In this document: piece after piece, positions 43,755 to 53,178 of the stretch
How positions within the stretch are numbered: position 1 is the first letter of the stretch
How the letters are laid out: each line of letters starts with the position of its first letter
Assembly (NCBI RefSeq): GCF_900177515.1
Contig: NZ_FXAK01000007.1
Location: 1,162,501-1,226,500, forward strand
Length of the DNA: 64,000 nt
Direction: 5' to 3'
Origin: Azospirillum oryzae
Lineage (GTDB): Bacteria > Pseudomonadota > Alphaproteobacteria > Azospirillales > Azospirillaceae
Notes under the pieces: model-generated
What the model was told of the DNA's origin: nothing
Databases searched by the model: none
The model's input: the letters and a program-made list of their open reading frames with translations, nothing else
Made by a program: the position numbers and the translations under genes

Positions 43755-44492
43755 ATGTTTGACCTGACCGGCAAGTCGGCCCTCGTCACCGGCGCGTCCG
43801 GCGGCATTGGCGCGTCGATCGCCCGTGCGCTGCATGCCCAGGGCGCCGCCGTCGCGCTGTCCGGCACCCGTGTCGCCCCGCTGGAGGCCCTGGCCGCCGA
43901 GCTGGGCGAGCGCGCCTTCGTCGTGCCCGGCAACCTGTCCGAGGCGGCGGCGACCGAGCAGCTGTTCAAGGACGCCGAGGCGGCCCTTGGCAAGATCGAC
44001 ATCCTCGTCAACAATGCCGGCCTGACCCGCGACCAGATCGGGATGCGCCTGAAGGACGAGGATTGGCAGTCGGTCATCGACGTGAACCTGACGGCGGCCT
44101 TCCGCCTGTCGCGGGCCGCCATGCGCGGCATGATGAAGCGCCGCTGGGGCCGCATCGTCAACATCACGTCGGTCGTCGGCGTCACCGGCAATCCGGGGCA
44201 GGCCAACTATGCCGCGTCGAAGGCCGGCCTGATCGGCATGTCGAAGTCGCTGGCGGCCGAGCTGGCCTCGCGCAACATCACCGTCAACTGCGTCGCGCCG
44301 GGGTTTATCACCACGGCCATGACCGACGCCCTGAACGACGAGCAGAAGCAGAAGCTGCTCCCCGCCATTCCGGCCGGCCGCATGGGCCAGCCGGACGAGA
44401 TCGCCGCCGGGGTCGTGTACCTCGCGAGCGAGGAGGCCGCCTACGTCACCGGTCAGACGCTGCACATCAACGGCGGCATGGCCATGATCTGA
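43755..44492 (+). CDS. fabG: 3-oxoacyl-ACP reductase FabG (245 aa)
   Basis: An SDR with T-G-A-S-G-G-I-G near residue 13, N-N-A-G near 86, a catalytic Ser in N-I-T-S-V-V-G, Y-A-A-S-K-A-G near 153 and the FabG ending Y-V-T-G-Q-T-L-H-I-N-G-G-M. ATG 43755 follows GTGAGG by 7 bases; an upstream start at 43743 is not supported. Its position between fabD and acpP secures the role in fatty-acid elongation. Confidence 0.96.
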   Translation: MFDLTGKSALVTGASGGIGASIARALHAQGAAVALSGTRVAPLEALAAELGERAFVVPGNLSEAAATEQLFKDAEAALGKIDILVNNAGLTRDQIGMRLKDEDWQSVIDVNLTAAFRLSRAAMRGMMKRRWGRIVNITSVVGVTGNPGQANYAASKAGLIGMSKSLAAELASRNITVNCVAPGFITTAMTDALNDEQKQKLLPAIPAGRMGQPDEIAAGVVYLASEEAAYVTGQTLHINGGMAMI

Positions 44493-44680
44493 TGAGGATC
44501 GGACGGGGCGGCATCGCCACGTGTGAAGAACGGCGCCAACCGGGCTCCCTCGCGGGTGCTGGTCAAGGCTGCTGAAATGTGTTATCGGACGGGGCTTTTC
44601 GCGGCAGGACGGCACGTTCTTCGCGTGTTGCTCCGACCGGATTATCCCGAGCGGTTTCAAGGATTGGAAGGTCTTAAAAG

Positions 44681-44920
44681 ATGAGCGACATCGCCGAGCG
44701 CGTGAAGAAGATCGTTGTGGACCACCTGGGTGTCGAGGAGTCGAAGGTGGTGGAGAACGCCTCCTTCATCGACGATCTGGGCGCCGACAGCCTCGACACC
44801 GTCGAGCTGGTCATGGCCTTCGAGGAAGAGTTCGGTGTCGAGATCCCGGACGACGCCGCGGAGAAGATCCTGTCGGTGAAGGACGCCATCGACTTCATCA
44901 AGGCCAACGCCGCGGCCTGA
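44681..44920 (+). CDS. acpP: Acyl carrier protein (79 aa)
   Basis: A small acidic protein with the phosphopantetheine attachment Ser37 in G-A-D-S-L-D-T-V-E. All helices of the ACP fold are recognisable. The gap of 188 bases to fabG suggests that it may have its own promoter in addition to read-through. Confidence 0.97.
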   Translation: MSDIAERVKKIVVDHLGVEESKVVENASFIDDLGADSLDTVELVMAFEEEFGVEIPDDAAEKILSVKDAIDFIKANAAA

Positions 44921-45047
44921 TCGGGCTGCGGGCATTGAGCCCCCGAGGGCCAGGCGAACCGCAATTGCGACATCAGCAGCGCGGGGCCTGGCCGTCGACG
45001 ACCAGTTCGTCGACAGTTTATTCGAGGAAAGGTCAAGGAACAGCCTC

Positions 45048-46310
45048 ATGAGACGTGTCGTCGTCACCGGACTCGGTATGGTCACGCCGCTCGGCGTCGG
45101 CCACACGCTGAACTGGGAGCGGCTGATTTCCGGAACTTCGGGAATCCGCGGCATCACGGGGTTCGACGCTTCGGACCTGGCCTCCAAGGTCGCCGGGCAG
45201 CTCCCGCGCGGAACGGGTGAGGGCGAGTTCAACGCCGACACCTTCGTTTCGCCGAAGGACCAGCGCAAGATGGATGACTTCATCATCTTCGCCATCGCCG
45301 CGGCGCAGGAAGCAATCAAGGATTCGGGTTGGACTCCCCAGACCGATGAAGAGCGCGAGCGGACCGGCGTCATGGTCGGTTCGGGCATCGGCGGCCTTCC
45401 GGGCATCGCCGACGGCGCCGTGACCCTACATGAAAAGGGTCCGCGCCGCCTGTCGCCCTTCTTCATCCCCGCCTGCCTGATCAATCTGGCCTCCGGCCAC
45501 ATCTCGATCCAGCACGGCTTCAAGGGCCCCAACCACGCGGTCGTCACCGCCTGCTCGACTGGCGCGCACGCCATTGGCGACGCCGCCCGTCTGATCATGT
45601 GGGACGATGCAGACGTCATGGTCGCTGGCGGCACGGAGGCGGCGGTCAGCCGTCTCGGCGTCGGCGGTTTCGCCGCAATGCGCGCGCTGTCCACCAACTT
45701 CAACGACACGCCGGAAAAGGCGTCGCGTCCCTATGACAAGGACCGCGACGGCTTCGTCATCGGCGAGGGTTCCGGTGTCGTGGTGCTGGAGGAGTTGGAG
45801 CACGCCAAGAAGCGCGGCGCCACCATCTATGCCGAGGTGGTCGGTTACGGCATGTCGGGCGACGCCTACCACATCTCCGCCCCGGCGGAAGACGGCAATG
45901 GCGGTTTCCGCGCCATGAAGGCGGCGCTGAAGCGCGCCGGCATGAACCCGTCCGAAATCGACTACGTCAACGCCCACGGCACCTCGACGCCCCTCGGCGA
46001 CGAGATCGAACTGGGTGCGGTGAAGCGCCTGTTCGGCGACGCCATGGACAATCTGGCGATGTCGTCCACCAAGTCGGCCATCGGCCACCTGCTGGGGGCT
46101 GCCGGCGCGGTCGAGGCCATCTACTCGATCAAGGCGATCAACCACGGCATCGTGCCGCCCACGCTGAATCTCGACAACCCGTCGGAAAGCTGCATGGGCG
46201 TCAATCTGGTGCCGAAGGTTGCGCAGGAGCGCCGCGTGCGCGCCGCTCTGTCGAACTCCTTCGGGTTCGGCGGCACCAACGCCTCGCTGGTGTTCAAGGA
46301 ATTCGCGTAA
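45048..46310 (+). CDS. fabF: 3-oxoacyl-ACP synthase II FabF (420 aa)
   Basis: The condensing enzyme of chain elongation. The nucleophile is C169 in V-T-A-C-S-T-G, with catalytic histidines in N-A-H-G-T-S-T near 310 and K-S-A-I-G-H near 345. The start V-V-V-T-G-L-G-M-V-T-P-L-G is typical, and the length is normal. It lies 127 bases after acpP; ATG 45048 is preceded by an AAGGAA stretch. Confidence 0.97.
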   Translation: MRRVVVTGLGMVTPLGVGHTLNWERLISGTSGIRGITGFDASDLASKVAGQLPRGTGEGEFNADTFVSPKDQRKMDDFIIFAIAAAQEAIKDSGWTPQTDEERERTGVMVGSGIGGLPGIADGAVTLHEKGPRRLSPFFIPACLINLASGHISIQHGFKGPNHAVVTACSTGAHAIGDAARLIMWDDADVMVAGGTEAAVSRLGVGGFAAMRALSTNFNDTPEKASRPYDKDRDGFVIGEGSGVVVLEELEHAKKRGATIYAEVVGYGMSGDAYHISAPAEDGNGGFRAMKAALKRAGMNPSEIDYVNAHGTSTPLGDEIELGAVKRLFGDAMDNLAMSSTKSAIGHLLGAAGAVEAIYSIKAINHGIVPPTLNLDNPSESCMGVNLVPKVAQERRVRAALSNSFGFGGTNASLVFKEFA

Positions 46311-46359
46311 GCGAATCTCCGCACCGGCATTGCGGTCTGCAGTCTTCAAGAGGTGAGCG

Positions 46360-47367
46360 ATGGGCTGGGGTCTCCGGATTTTTGCGGGGACGCTGGCCCT
46401 CGCGGTCGGTGCGGCGGGCGGAATCGGCGTCTGGGGCTACCAGCGCTATTCGGCCCCCGGTCCGTTGGAGCAGGCCGAGACGGTCGTCATCCCGCGCGGC
46501 AGCGGGCTTGAGGCCATTGCCATCACGCTGGGCGACTCCGGTGTGATCGGCTCGCCGTTGGTGTTCGTCGCCGCGGCCAAGCTGTCCGGCACCTTCCGTG
46601 AGTTGAAGGCCGGCGAATACCAGTTTCCCGCAGGAATCAGCATCGAGGGCGTCCTGGAGCAGATGCGCCAGGGCCGCACCATTGTGCATCGCATCACCGT
46701 GCCGGAAGGGCTGACCTCGGCCCAGGTGGTGGCGCTACTTGAACGGGAAGCCGTGCTGACCGGTGACATCGCGAAGCCGCCGAAGGAAGGCTCACTTCTG
46801 CCGGAAACCTACCACTTCGCCTATGGCGACAGCCGCGCCGCACTGATCGAGCGAATGCAGACGGCGATGACCCAGGCGTTGGCGGAGGCGTGGAAGACCC
46901 GTGACCAGAATCTTCCCTTCGAAACGCCCCAGCAGGCGCTGACGCTTGCGTCCATCGTCGAGAAGGAAACCGGTATCGCCGCCGAGCGGCCGAGAGTGGC
47001 GGGGGTTTTCGTCAACCGGCTGGAAGCCGGCATGAAGCTGCAGTCGGACCCGACGGTGATCTACGCGCTGACCGATGGCAGCGGAGAGTTGGGGCGGGCG
47101 CTGACCCGCAACGACTGGAAGTTCGAATCGCCCTACAACACCTATGTGGCGACCGGCCTGCCGCCGGGCCCCATCGCCAATCCTGGCAAGGCGTCGATCC
47201 AGGCGGTGATGAAGCCGGAGCGGCACGAGTTCCTGTATTTCGTCGCCGACGGCACAGGCGGCCATGTCTTCGCCAAGTCGCTGACCGACCACAACCGGAA
47301 CGTCGCCAAATGGCGCGAGGTTCAGCAGAGCCGGCAGCCGGAACATGGCGAAACGTCATCGGAGTGA
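46360..47367 (+). CDS. mltG: Endolytic transglycosylase MltG (335 aa)
   Basis: An inner-membrane lytic transglycosylase that cuts nascent glycan strands and acts as terminase. One N-terminal span (about residues 3-25) is followed by a LysM-like part and the YceG domain with L-A-S-I-V-E-K-E-T-G near 198-207; its Glu is the catalytic residue. F-V-N-R-L and the later Y-N-T-Y near 245 are conserved. It lies 49 bases after fabF, as in many proteobacteria. Confidence 0.95.
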   Translation: MGWGLRIFAGTLALAVGAAGGIGVWGYQRYSAPGPLEQAETVVIPRGSGLEAIAITLGDSGVIGSPLVFVAAAKLSGTFRELKAGEYQFPAGISIEGVLEQMRQGRTIVHRITVPEGLTSAQVVALLEREAVLTGDIAKPPKEGSLLPETYHFAYGDSRAALIERMQTAMTQALAEAWKTRDQNLPFETPQQALTLASIVEKETGIAAERPRVAGVFVNRLEAGMKLQSDPTVIYALTDGSGELGRALTRNDWKFESPYNTYVATGLPPGPIANPGKASIQAVMKPERHEFLYFVADGTGGHVFAKSLTDHNRNVAKWREVQQSRQPEHGETSSE

Positions 47368-47491
47368 CGGCAGAGGCGTGCGGCGGTCTGAGGTGAAGGG
47401 CCGATAACGATCCGCTTGGTTGCGTGTTTTTCGCAAATTGTGCAGTCTTTGCATCGCAGCAAACCCGACCACCATTCCCTGGGGAGATGTG

Positions 47492-47782
47492 ATGACCGTG
47501 GATGTCGAACAGCGCATCCGTGACCGCGCCTATGCGATCTGGCTGGACGAGGGTCGTCCCCATGGCCGTGACGCCGACCATTGGCTGCAGGCCGAACGCG
47601 CAATCCTGGCCGAGGCGACCGCCATTTCCGATATCGCCCCGGTCGTCGCGGTGGTGAAGGCTCCGCGCAAGACCACCAACGCGAAGCCGTGGGCATCGGT
47701 GAAAGCCGCCGAACCGGAGTCCGCAACTCCCGAGCCCTCCAAGACCCGCAAGCCGCGCACCCGCAAATCGGCCTCTGCCTGA
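47492..47782 (+). CDS. DUF2934 protein (96 aa)
   Basis: The N-terminal half I-R-D-R-A-Y-A-I-W-L-D-E-G-R-P-H-G with H-W-L-Q-A-E-R matches DUF2934, a short domain of unknown function often in small Rhizobiales and Rhodospirillales proteins. The C-terminal half is Lys/Pro/Ala-rich and disordered. GGGGAG lies 5 bases before ATG 47492; the frame open to 47420 is not used. It stands alone after mltG. Confidence 0.8.
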   Translation: MTVDVEQRIRDRAYAIWLDEGRPHGRDADHWLQAERAILAEATAISDIAPVVAVVKAPRKTTNAKPWASVKAAEPESATPEPSKTRKPRTRKSASA

Positions 47783-47810
47783 CAGGAGTCCAAGCGGAGA
47801 CCGCCGGGTG

Positions 47811-48050
47811 TCAGGCGGCGTTGGAGGCCTGGGGCAGTTCCAGGTTCGAGACGACCATCACCCCGGCGGTCGTGCCGTAGTTCTTGCGGGCGGCGCGCAA
47901 GGCCTCCAGCGCCTCCGTCAGGCTTTCCTCGGCGAAGCCCGGGGCCAGTCCGGCCAGTTCCCGCTCCGTCAAGTCGATGAAGGCGTCCAGCAGGCGCGCA
48001 TGAATGCGGCTGGCCAAGCGGACTTCATCGGCGACCTTGTGTGCGGGCAT
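47811..48050 (-). CDS. Small hypothetical protein (79 aa)
   Basis: A soluble helical protein (V-A-D-E-V-R-L-A-S-R-I-H-A-R near residue 6, E-A-L-E-A-L-R-A-A-R-K-N-Y-G-T near 45), with no motif recognised. GGAGCT precedes ATG 48050 by about 5 bases on its strand. It converges on the DUF2934 gene. The real start and expression are uncertain. Confidence 0.55.
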   Translation of the reverse strand: MPAHKVADEVRLASRIHARLLDAFIDLTERELAGLAPGFAEESLTEALEALRAARKNYGTTAGVMVVSNLELPQASNAA

Positions 48051-48435
48051 GGGTAGCTCCCTTGGTGTCGTGTGGGTCTAATGTTCGGTAGAGCGTCTTC
48101 TCGCGGTCGAACGCCCCGCGAGACCGATTAGGCGTCGAATAGGGTTAAAAGAACTTTAAATGCGAGATATCTCCGGCAGGGATTAAGAATTACCACTTCG
48201 GATTCTGCCGAGACCTCGACAGCCCGCTGGTTCTGCGGACCGGATTACGGTCGCGTTCTACCCGCCATCAAAGAACTTCAATGACCGGCCTTACCCGACC
48301 GCACCGGCGGCCGGAAATGTGCCGTGAGCCCGTATTTGGGCCGTCGCTCAAACCGACGCGGCGACCGCAGTTCATGAAGTGGATTTCATGGACGGGTCAG
48401 GTTCGGGACAGGGCGGCCGGGCTATTGTCCTTCTT
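48051..48435. other. Intergenic region, no gene seen
   Basis: This stretch has no open frame with a ribosome-binding site. It is less G+C-rich around 48140-48190, where GGTTAAAAGAACTTTAAATG lies. A promoter for the 79-aa gene or for the structured region that follows could lie here, but no -35/-10 pair stands out. Confidence 0.35.
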
Positions 48436-48685
48436 GTGACGCGGTCGGGCCAGCCCCCCTGAAACACCGGCCCGTCACGAGAGCGTCTTCTTATCTGGTG
48501 TCTCTTCCCGATGGTCCCCTGCCATCGGATATGACCGTCCGGTTCTCCCGTTTGCCTCCGGACGGTACCTATCGGCGGAGCGCGTCCGTGGCCAAATCCA
48601 AGGCCGACGTTGCCCCCCACCATAGGCCCCTGGCCTCGGGTGCGCTCCGCCGTCCCTTCCTTTTCCCCCATTTTTCCAATTCCGT
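48436..48685 (+). ncRNA. Candidate structured RNA or leader upstream of recG
   Basis: Several perfect hairpins are packed in 250 bases: CCGATGG/CCATCGG (48508-48514, 48522-48528), ACCGTCCGG/CCGGACGGT (48534-48542, 48558-48566), and an 11-base pair CGGCGGAGCGC/GCGCTCCGCCG (48573-48583, 48642-48652) that encloses smaller AGGCC/GGCCT pairs. A pyrimidine run with TTTTCCCCCATTTTT follows on the plus strand, as at an intrinsic terminator. An independent small RNA or a recG leader both fit. It matches no RNA family that I can name. Confidence 0.4.
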
Positions 48686-48760
48686 TCAGCAGCCTTGACG
48701 CGGCTGGGTCCACCCGGCTTTCTGGAAGCCGTCGAAGGCTTTCCCGGTAGCGTCCCGCCC

Positions 48761-50842
48761 GTGCGTCCCGCCATCCTGTTTCCGCTGTTCAAACCGGTCA
48801 CGGCACTCCCCGGCCTCGGCCCCCGCCTGGGCAAGCTGGTGGAGAAGCTCGCCGGCGCCCACGTCGTCGATCTGCTGTGGCATCTGCCCTGCGGCGTCGT
48901 CGACCGCCGCTTCTCGCCGAAGATCGCGCAGGCGCCGCACGGGCGCATCGCCACGCTGACCGTGCGCATCGATTCGCACGCGCCGCCGGTGAACCCGCGC
49001 CACCCCTACAAGATCCGCTGTACCGACGAGACCGGCGTCCTGGAACTGGTCTATTTCCATGTCCGCGGCGACTGGCTGTCGAAGCAGATTCCGGCCGGCA
49101 CCACCATGGTCGTCTCCGGCAAGGTGGAGTGGTTCAACGACACCGCCCAGATCACCCATCCCGACGCCGTCGTCCCGGTCGATTCCAAGGAAGAGCTGGA
49201 ACTGGTGGAGCCGGTCTATCCGATGACCGCCGGCCTGCCGGCCAAGACCCTGCGCAAGGCGGTGCGCGCCGCGCTCAACGACATTCCGGCGCTCGACGAA
49301 TGGCAGGATCCGGCATGGCTCGCCCGTCGCCAGTGGCCCAGCTGGGCGGAAGCGCTGAAGCGCGCCCACACGCCGGAGGACGAGGGCGACCTCGCCGCCA
49401 CCGCGCCGATCCGCTGCCGTCTCGCTTATGACGAGCTGCTGGCGAACCAGCTCGCGTTGATGCTGGTGCGGGCCAGCCAGCGCAGGCTGGCCGGACGCGC
49501 GACCCAGGGCGACGGCAGGCTCCGCCAGGCGGCGCTCGCGGCGCTTCCCTTCTCGCTGACCGGTTCGCAGGCGGCCTCGCTGGAGGACATCTACGCCGAC
49601 ATGGCCGCCGAGCGGCGCATGCTGCGGCTTCTCCAGGGCGATGTCGGCAGCGGCAAGACCGTGGTCGCCCTGATGGCGATGCTGAACGCGGTGGAGACCG
49701 GCGCCCAGGCCGCCCTGATGGCCCCCACCGAAATCCTGGCCCGCCAGCATGCCGAAAGCCTCGCGCCGCTCTGCAAGGCGGCCGGCGTCGAAATCGGCCT
49801 TCTGACCGGGCGCGACAAGGGCAAGGCGCGACAGGCCGTGCTCGACCGGCTGGCGTCGGGCGAGCTGCCGCTGCTGGTCGGCACCCATGCCCTGTTCCAG
49901 GAGGATGTCGCCTTCAAGGATCTGGCCCTTGCGGTGATCGACGAACAGCACCGCTTCGGCGTCCACCAGCGCCTGCAGTTGTCGGCCAAGGGCCGGGCAG
50001 TGGACGTGCTGGTGATGACCGCCACGCCGATTCCGCGCACGCTGACGCTGACCGCCTATGGCGACATGGACGTGTCGCGCCTGACCGAGAAGCCGGCCGG
50101 CCGCAAGCCGGTGCAGACCGTCACCATCGCGCTCGACCGGCTGGAGGAGGTGGTCCACGGCATCCAGCGCAAGGTGGCGGAGGGCGCGCGGGTCTATTGG
50201 GTCTGCCCGCTGGTCGATGAATCGGAACAGAGCGACCTCGCCGCCGCCACCGAGCGCCACGCTTTCCTGCGCGCCACCTTCGGCGACCGGGTCGGGCTGG
50301 TCCATGGCAAGATGCGCGGGCCGGACAAGGACGCCGTGATGGCCGCCTTCGCCGAGGGCAGCTTGGACGTGCTGGTCGCCACCACGGTGATCGAAGTCGG
50401 CGTCAATGTGCCCGAGGCGACCGTGATGGTGATCGAGCATGCCGAGCGCTTCGGCCTCGCCCAGCTCCATCAGCTGCGCGGCCGGGTCGGGCGCGGCGAG
50501 AAGCCGTCGAGCTGCCTGCTGATGTTCGACTCGAACCTGACGGAAACGGCGCGGGCGCGGCTGAAGACCCTGCGCGACACCGAGGACGGCTTCGTCATCG
50601 CCGAAGAGGATCTGCGCCTGCGCGGCGCCGGAGAGGTGCTGGGCACCCGTCAGTCGGGACTGCCCGGCTTCCGGTTGGCCGATCTCGCCGTGCATGGCGA
50701 CCTGCTGGCGGTTGCGCGGGACGATGCCCGGCTGGTGGTGGACCGCGACCCTGACCTCGCCAGCCCGCGCGGGCAGGCGCTGCGGACCCTGCTCTACCTG
50801 TTCGAGCGCGACGCGGCGGCCAAGACCTTGCGGTCCGGCTGA
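48761..50842 (+). CDS. recG: ATP-dependent DNA helicase RecG (693 aa)
   Basis: RecG reverses stalled replication forks. Order of features: the N-terminal F-x-P-V-T-A-L-P-G-L-G-P-R-L, the wedge OB-fold, Walker A G-D-V-G-S-G-K-T near residue 296, D-E-Q-H-R-F-G (motif II) near 395, T-A-T-P-I-P-R-T-L, and the C-terminal Q-L-R-G-R-V-G-R-G motif VI. GTG 48761 matches the family start; the frame extends upstream to 48695 without homology. Its last 49 bases overlap the convergent DUF502 gene. Confidence 0.95.
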   Translation: MRPAILFPLFKPVTALPGLGPRLGKLVEKLAGAHVVDLLWHLPCGVVDRRFSPKIAQAPHGRIATLTVRIDSHAPPVNPRHPYKIRCTDETGVLELVYFHVRGDWLSKQIPAGTTMVVSGKVEWFNDTAQITHPDAVVPVDSKEELELVEPVYPMTAGLPAKTLRKAVRAALNDIPALDEWQDPAWLARRQWPSWAEALKRAHTPEDEGDLAATAPIRCRLAYDELLANQLALMLVRASQRRLAGRATQGDGRLRQAALAALPFSLTGSQAASLEDIYADMAAERRMLRLLQGDVGSGKTVVALMAMLNAVETGAQAALMAPTEILARQHAESLAPLCKAAGVEIGLLTGRDKGKARQAVLDRLASGELPLLVGTHALFQEDVAFKDLALAVIDEQHRFGVHQRLQLSAKGRAVDVLVMTATPIPRTLTLTAYGDMDVSRLTEKPAGRKPVQTVTIALDRLEEVVHGIQRKVAEGARVYWVCPLVDESEQSDLAAATERHAFLRATFGDRVGLVHGKMRGPDKDAVMAAFAEGSLDVLVATTVIEVGVNVPEATVMVIEHAERFGLAQLHQLRGRVGRGEKPSSCLLMFDSNLTETARARLKTLRDTEDGFVIAEEDLRLRGAGEVLGTRQSGLPGFRLADLAVHGDLLAVARDDARLVVDRDPDLASPRGQALRTLLYLFERDAAAKTLRSG

Positions 50843-51630
50843 TCGTCGCCGCCTTCCCGGTTGGGGCCGTCCTGGCCAGGGTTGGGGCCGGGGCCGGCCG
50901 GCGGCTCCACCAGAGTCGGGCGCCGCTCGGGCGGGACGACGATGCCGCCGGACATCACCAGCTTCAGCCCGTCCTCGACACTCATGTTCAGCACGGTCAC
51001 CTCGCGGCGCGGCACCATCGCCAGATAGCCGGCGGTGGGCGGTGCGCAGGGGATGAAGACGTTGACGATGTCGTCCGCCACCCCGGCCAGCTGCAATTGC
51101 ACCTCCGGATGGGCGCTGCCGGTGATGAAGCCCAGCGACCACACGCCGGGTCGCGGATACTGGATCGCCACCACCTCGCGGAAGGCATTGGACTTCTTGG
51201 CCAGCACCGTCTCGAAGATCTGCTTCACCCCGCCATAGACGGAGCGGACGACCGGCATGCGCCCGACCACCCCCTCGCCGACGCCCAGAACCAGGCGTCC
51301 GACATAGCCGGCGGTGAAGGCGCCGATCAGGGTGACGGCGACGATGACCACCAGCACGCCGATGCCGGGAATCGAGAAGGGCAGGTAGTTTTCGGGATTG
51401 TAGGTGCTGGGGATCAGCGGGCGGATATAGCCGTCGATCAGCGAGACGAACCACCACGCTATATACACGGTGATGGCGATCGGGGCCGTCACCAGGATGC
51501 CGGCCAGGAAATAGGCGCGCAGGCGACCCATAAACCCGATGCCCTCGCGGCGGTGCCGCGCCGGCTCCGCCGGCTGGGCCTTCACCTGACCCTTTCCGGG
51601 GACCTTCGGTTCAGTCTGATCTCCGCTCAC
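50794..51630 (-). CDS. DUF502 family membrane protein (278 aa)
   Basis: Two hydrophobic spans (about 38-65 and 90-112) with G-I-L-V-T-A-P-I-A-I-T and W-W-F-V-S-L-I-D at the first, and the later P-V-V-R-S-V-Y-G-G-V-K-Q near residue 128, match DUF502. The Pro/Gly/Asp-rich tail is disordered and encoded over the end of recG in antisense orientation. Neighbourhood with recG is common, but the family's function is unknown. ATG 51630. Confidence 0.85.
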   Translation of the reverse strand: MSGDQTEPKVPGKGQVKAQPAEPARHRREGIGFMGRLRAYFLAGILVTAPIAITVYIAWWFVSLIDGYIRPLIPSTYNPENYLPFSIPGIGVLVVIVAVTLIGAFTAGYVGRLVLGVGEGVVGRMPVVRSVYGGVKQIFETVLAKKSNAFREVVAIQYPRPGVWSLGFITGSAHPEVQLQLAGVADDIVNVFIPCAPPTAGYLAMVPRREVTVLNMSVEDGLKLVMSGGIVVPPERRPTLVEPPAGPGPNPGQDGPNREGGDDQPDRKVLAAASRSNR

Positions 51631-51713
51631 GCCCGCCCACCCGCCGATCGTCTGTCCGCGCCATAGTGGGGCAAGCGCGGTCCTCTCTCAACTGCCGTTT
51701 GGCGGCGGTGGGT

Positions 51714-52115
51714 TCAGCCGACCAGCGATCCGGCGATCACGCACAGCAGGGTGACGGCCCCGGCGATGGCGGCGCCGTCGACATGGTTGGGGAAGGCACG
51801 CCAGAATTCTTCGCGCGACATGGGCTCCGGCGCGTCGAACTCGTCCATCGACAGGCCGGCAGCCATGCTGCCGCAGGTGCGGTCGGCGATGGCGCCGGAC
51901 AGATGGGCCATGGCGACGGCCAGATAGCAGAGCTTCACGAAATCCAGCAGGAAGCCCAGCGTGCTGTTCGCCTCGCCCAGCGGGCTGGCGGTGAATCCGG
52001 TGGCGGCGACCGTGCTCGCCATGGCGATGGCCGCGGCGAAGGGGATCAGGGCGACCGACAGCAGCCGTTGCGAATCAACGCGGCGGGCGGTGGGAACGGT
52101 GAACAGGCTGGTCAT
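51714..52115 (-). CDS. Small membrane protein, function unknown (133 aa)
   Basis: Three hydrophobic stretches (about 18-40, 55-75 and 112-132) surround a soluble acidic loop. The middle one carries a L-C-Y-L-A-V-A-M-A-H-L-S-G-A-I segment. No family is recognised. It is divergent from the CRP-family gene, with 203 bases between them; a regulatory link is possible. ATG 52115 has only weak upstream purines. Confidence 0.6.
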   Translation of the reverse strand: MTSLFTVPTARRVDSQRLLSVALIPFAAAIAMASTVAATGFTASPLGEANSTLGFLLDFVKLCYLAVAMAHLSGAIADRTCGSMAAGLSMDEFDAPEPMSREEFWRAFPNHVDGAAIAGAVTLLCVIAGSLVG

Positions 52116-52318
52116 GGTCGGCGCTCCGGCAACGATGAACGGGGTGCGGTTGGGGGACGGGTCGGCGAGGCGTCGTTCCCTTCTGCGCGTTCGGCGTTAA
52201 CGGAGAGTTGACACCGGCCATTGGTCACAGCGCCTTCCACCTTTGCGCAGGTCACGCTATCCTTTGGCGCAACAAACAGTCCGGGGCGGCTCCGGAACTT
52301 CCCGTACCGAAGGCCGAA

Positions 52319-53065
52319 ATGAGCAAATCCGACAGTCTGGCCGATGCGCTGCCCGACACCCCGGCCGACCCTCCGGCCGCCGGGCTGGACCGCATCGAAT
52401 TGCTGCGCCCGCTTTCCGCCGATCAGCGCGCCGCGGTGGCGCGCCAATGCCGCTGGCGGCGCTTCGGTCCCGACGAGCAGCTGATCGACCATTGGGCCGA
52501 GACGCGCGACGTCGCCTTCGTGGTGGAGGGGCAGGTGCGGGTGCTCAGCCATTCGGCCGGCGGGCGTGAAATCAGCTTCAGCGATATCGATGCGGGGGAG
52601 TTGGTGGGGGAGATGTCGGCGCTGGACGGCCGGCCGCGCTCCGCGTCGGTGGTGGCGCTGGAGGAGGGGGCGCTGGTCGCCTTCCTGCCGGCGAAGCCCT
52701 TCCAGACCCTGGTGACCGCCCATCCGGAACTGGCGATGGCGATGATGCTGCGCCTGTGCGACAAGCTGCGCGGCGCCACCGACCGCATCATGGAACTGTC
52801 GACCCTCGGCGCCAACAACCGGGTCCATGCGGAATTGTTGCGCCTTGCCCGGCGTGCGGCGCGGCAGGGCGCGTCCGCGATCATCACGCCGATCCCCGTC
52901 CATTCCGACATTGCCGCGCGCGTCAGCACCACCCGCGAGACGGTGGCCCGGGTGCTGAGCGACCTGACCCGTGACGGGATGCTGGAACGCCGTTCCGACG
53001 CGCTGGTGGTGCGCGATCTGCCACGGCTGGAACTGTTGGTCGAGGATGTCCGCGGCGGCGCCTAA
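52319..53065 (+). CDS. Crp/Fnr family transcriptional regulator (248 aa)
   Basis: The N-terminal cNMP-type barrel (V-E-G-Q-V-R-V near residue 65, G-E-L-V-G-E-M-S-A-L-D near 88) lies before a long dimer helix and a C-terminal winged helix-turn-helix with T-T-R-E-T-V-A-R-V-L near 205. The N-terminus lacks the Cys cluster of FNR, so it is CRP-like; R-x-x-S at the phosphate-binding site is present in R-P-R-S-A-S. ATG 52319 follows AAGG by 6 bases. It could bind TGTGA-type sites such as 15096 (inference). Confidence 0.88.
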   Translation: MSKSDSLADALPDTPADPPAAGLDRIELLRPLSADQRAAVARQCRWRRFGPDEQLIDHWAETRDVAFVVEGQVRVLSHSAGGREISFSDIDAGELVGEMSALDGRPRSASVVALEEGALVAFLPAKPFQTLVTAHPELAMAMMLRLCDKLRGATDRIMELSTLGANNRVHAELLRLARRAARQGASAIITPIPVHSDIAARVSTTRETVARVLSDLTRDGMLERRSDALVVRDLPRLELLVEDVRGGA

Positions 53066-53090
53066 GGCGCAGGCCGAAAGCGGACCTCCC

Positions 53091-53144
53091 AAAAAGAAAA
53101 GGCCGCGGCCGCCCGATTGGTTGGGCTGTGCCGCGGTCGCCTTT
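53091..53144. terminator. Bidirectional terminator between crp-like gene and mini-protein genes
   Basis: Arms around CCGCGGC (53103-53109) and GCCGCGG (53130-53136), with partial extension to AAGG/CCTT, enclose an 18-20-base loop. An A-run at 53091-53100 gives a T-run on the minus strand, so termination is best for the minus-strand genes. Confidence 0.65.
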
Positions 53145-53178
53145 CAAACCTTCAGATTTTCTTGTTCTTGCGCTGTGA

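Noticed and set aside
48498..48698. 66-codon open frame in the gap before recG
   Set aside because: No ribosome-binding site, composition like random G+C-rich DNA, and it covers the hairpin cluster.
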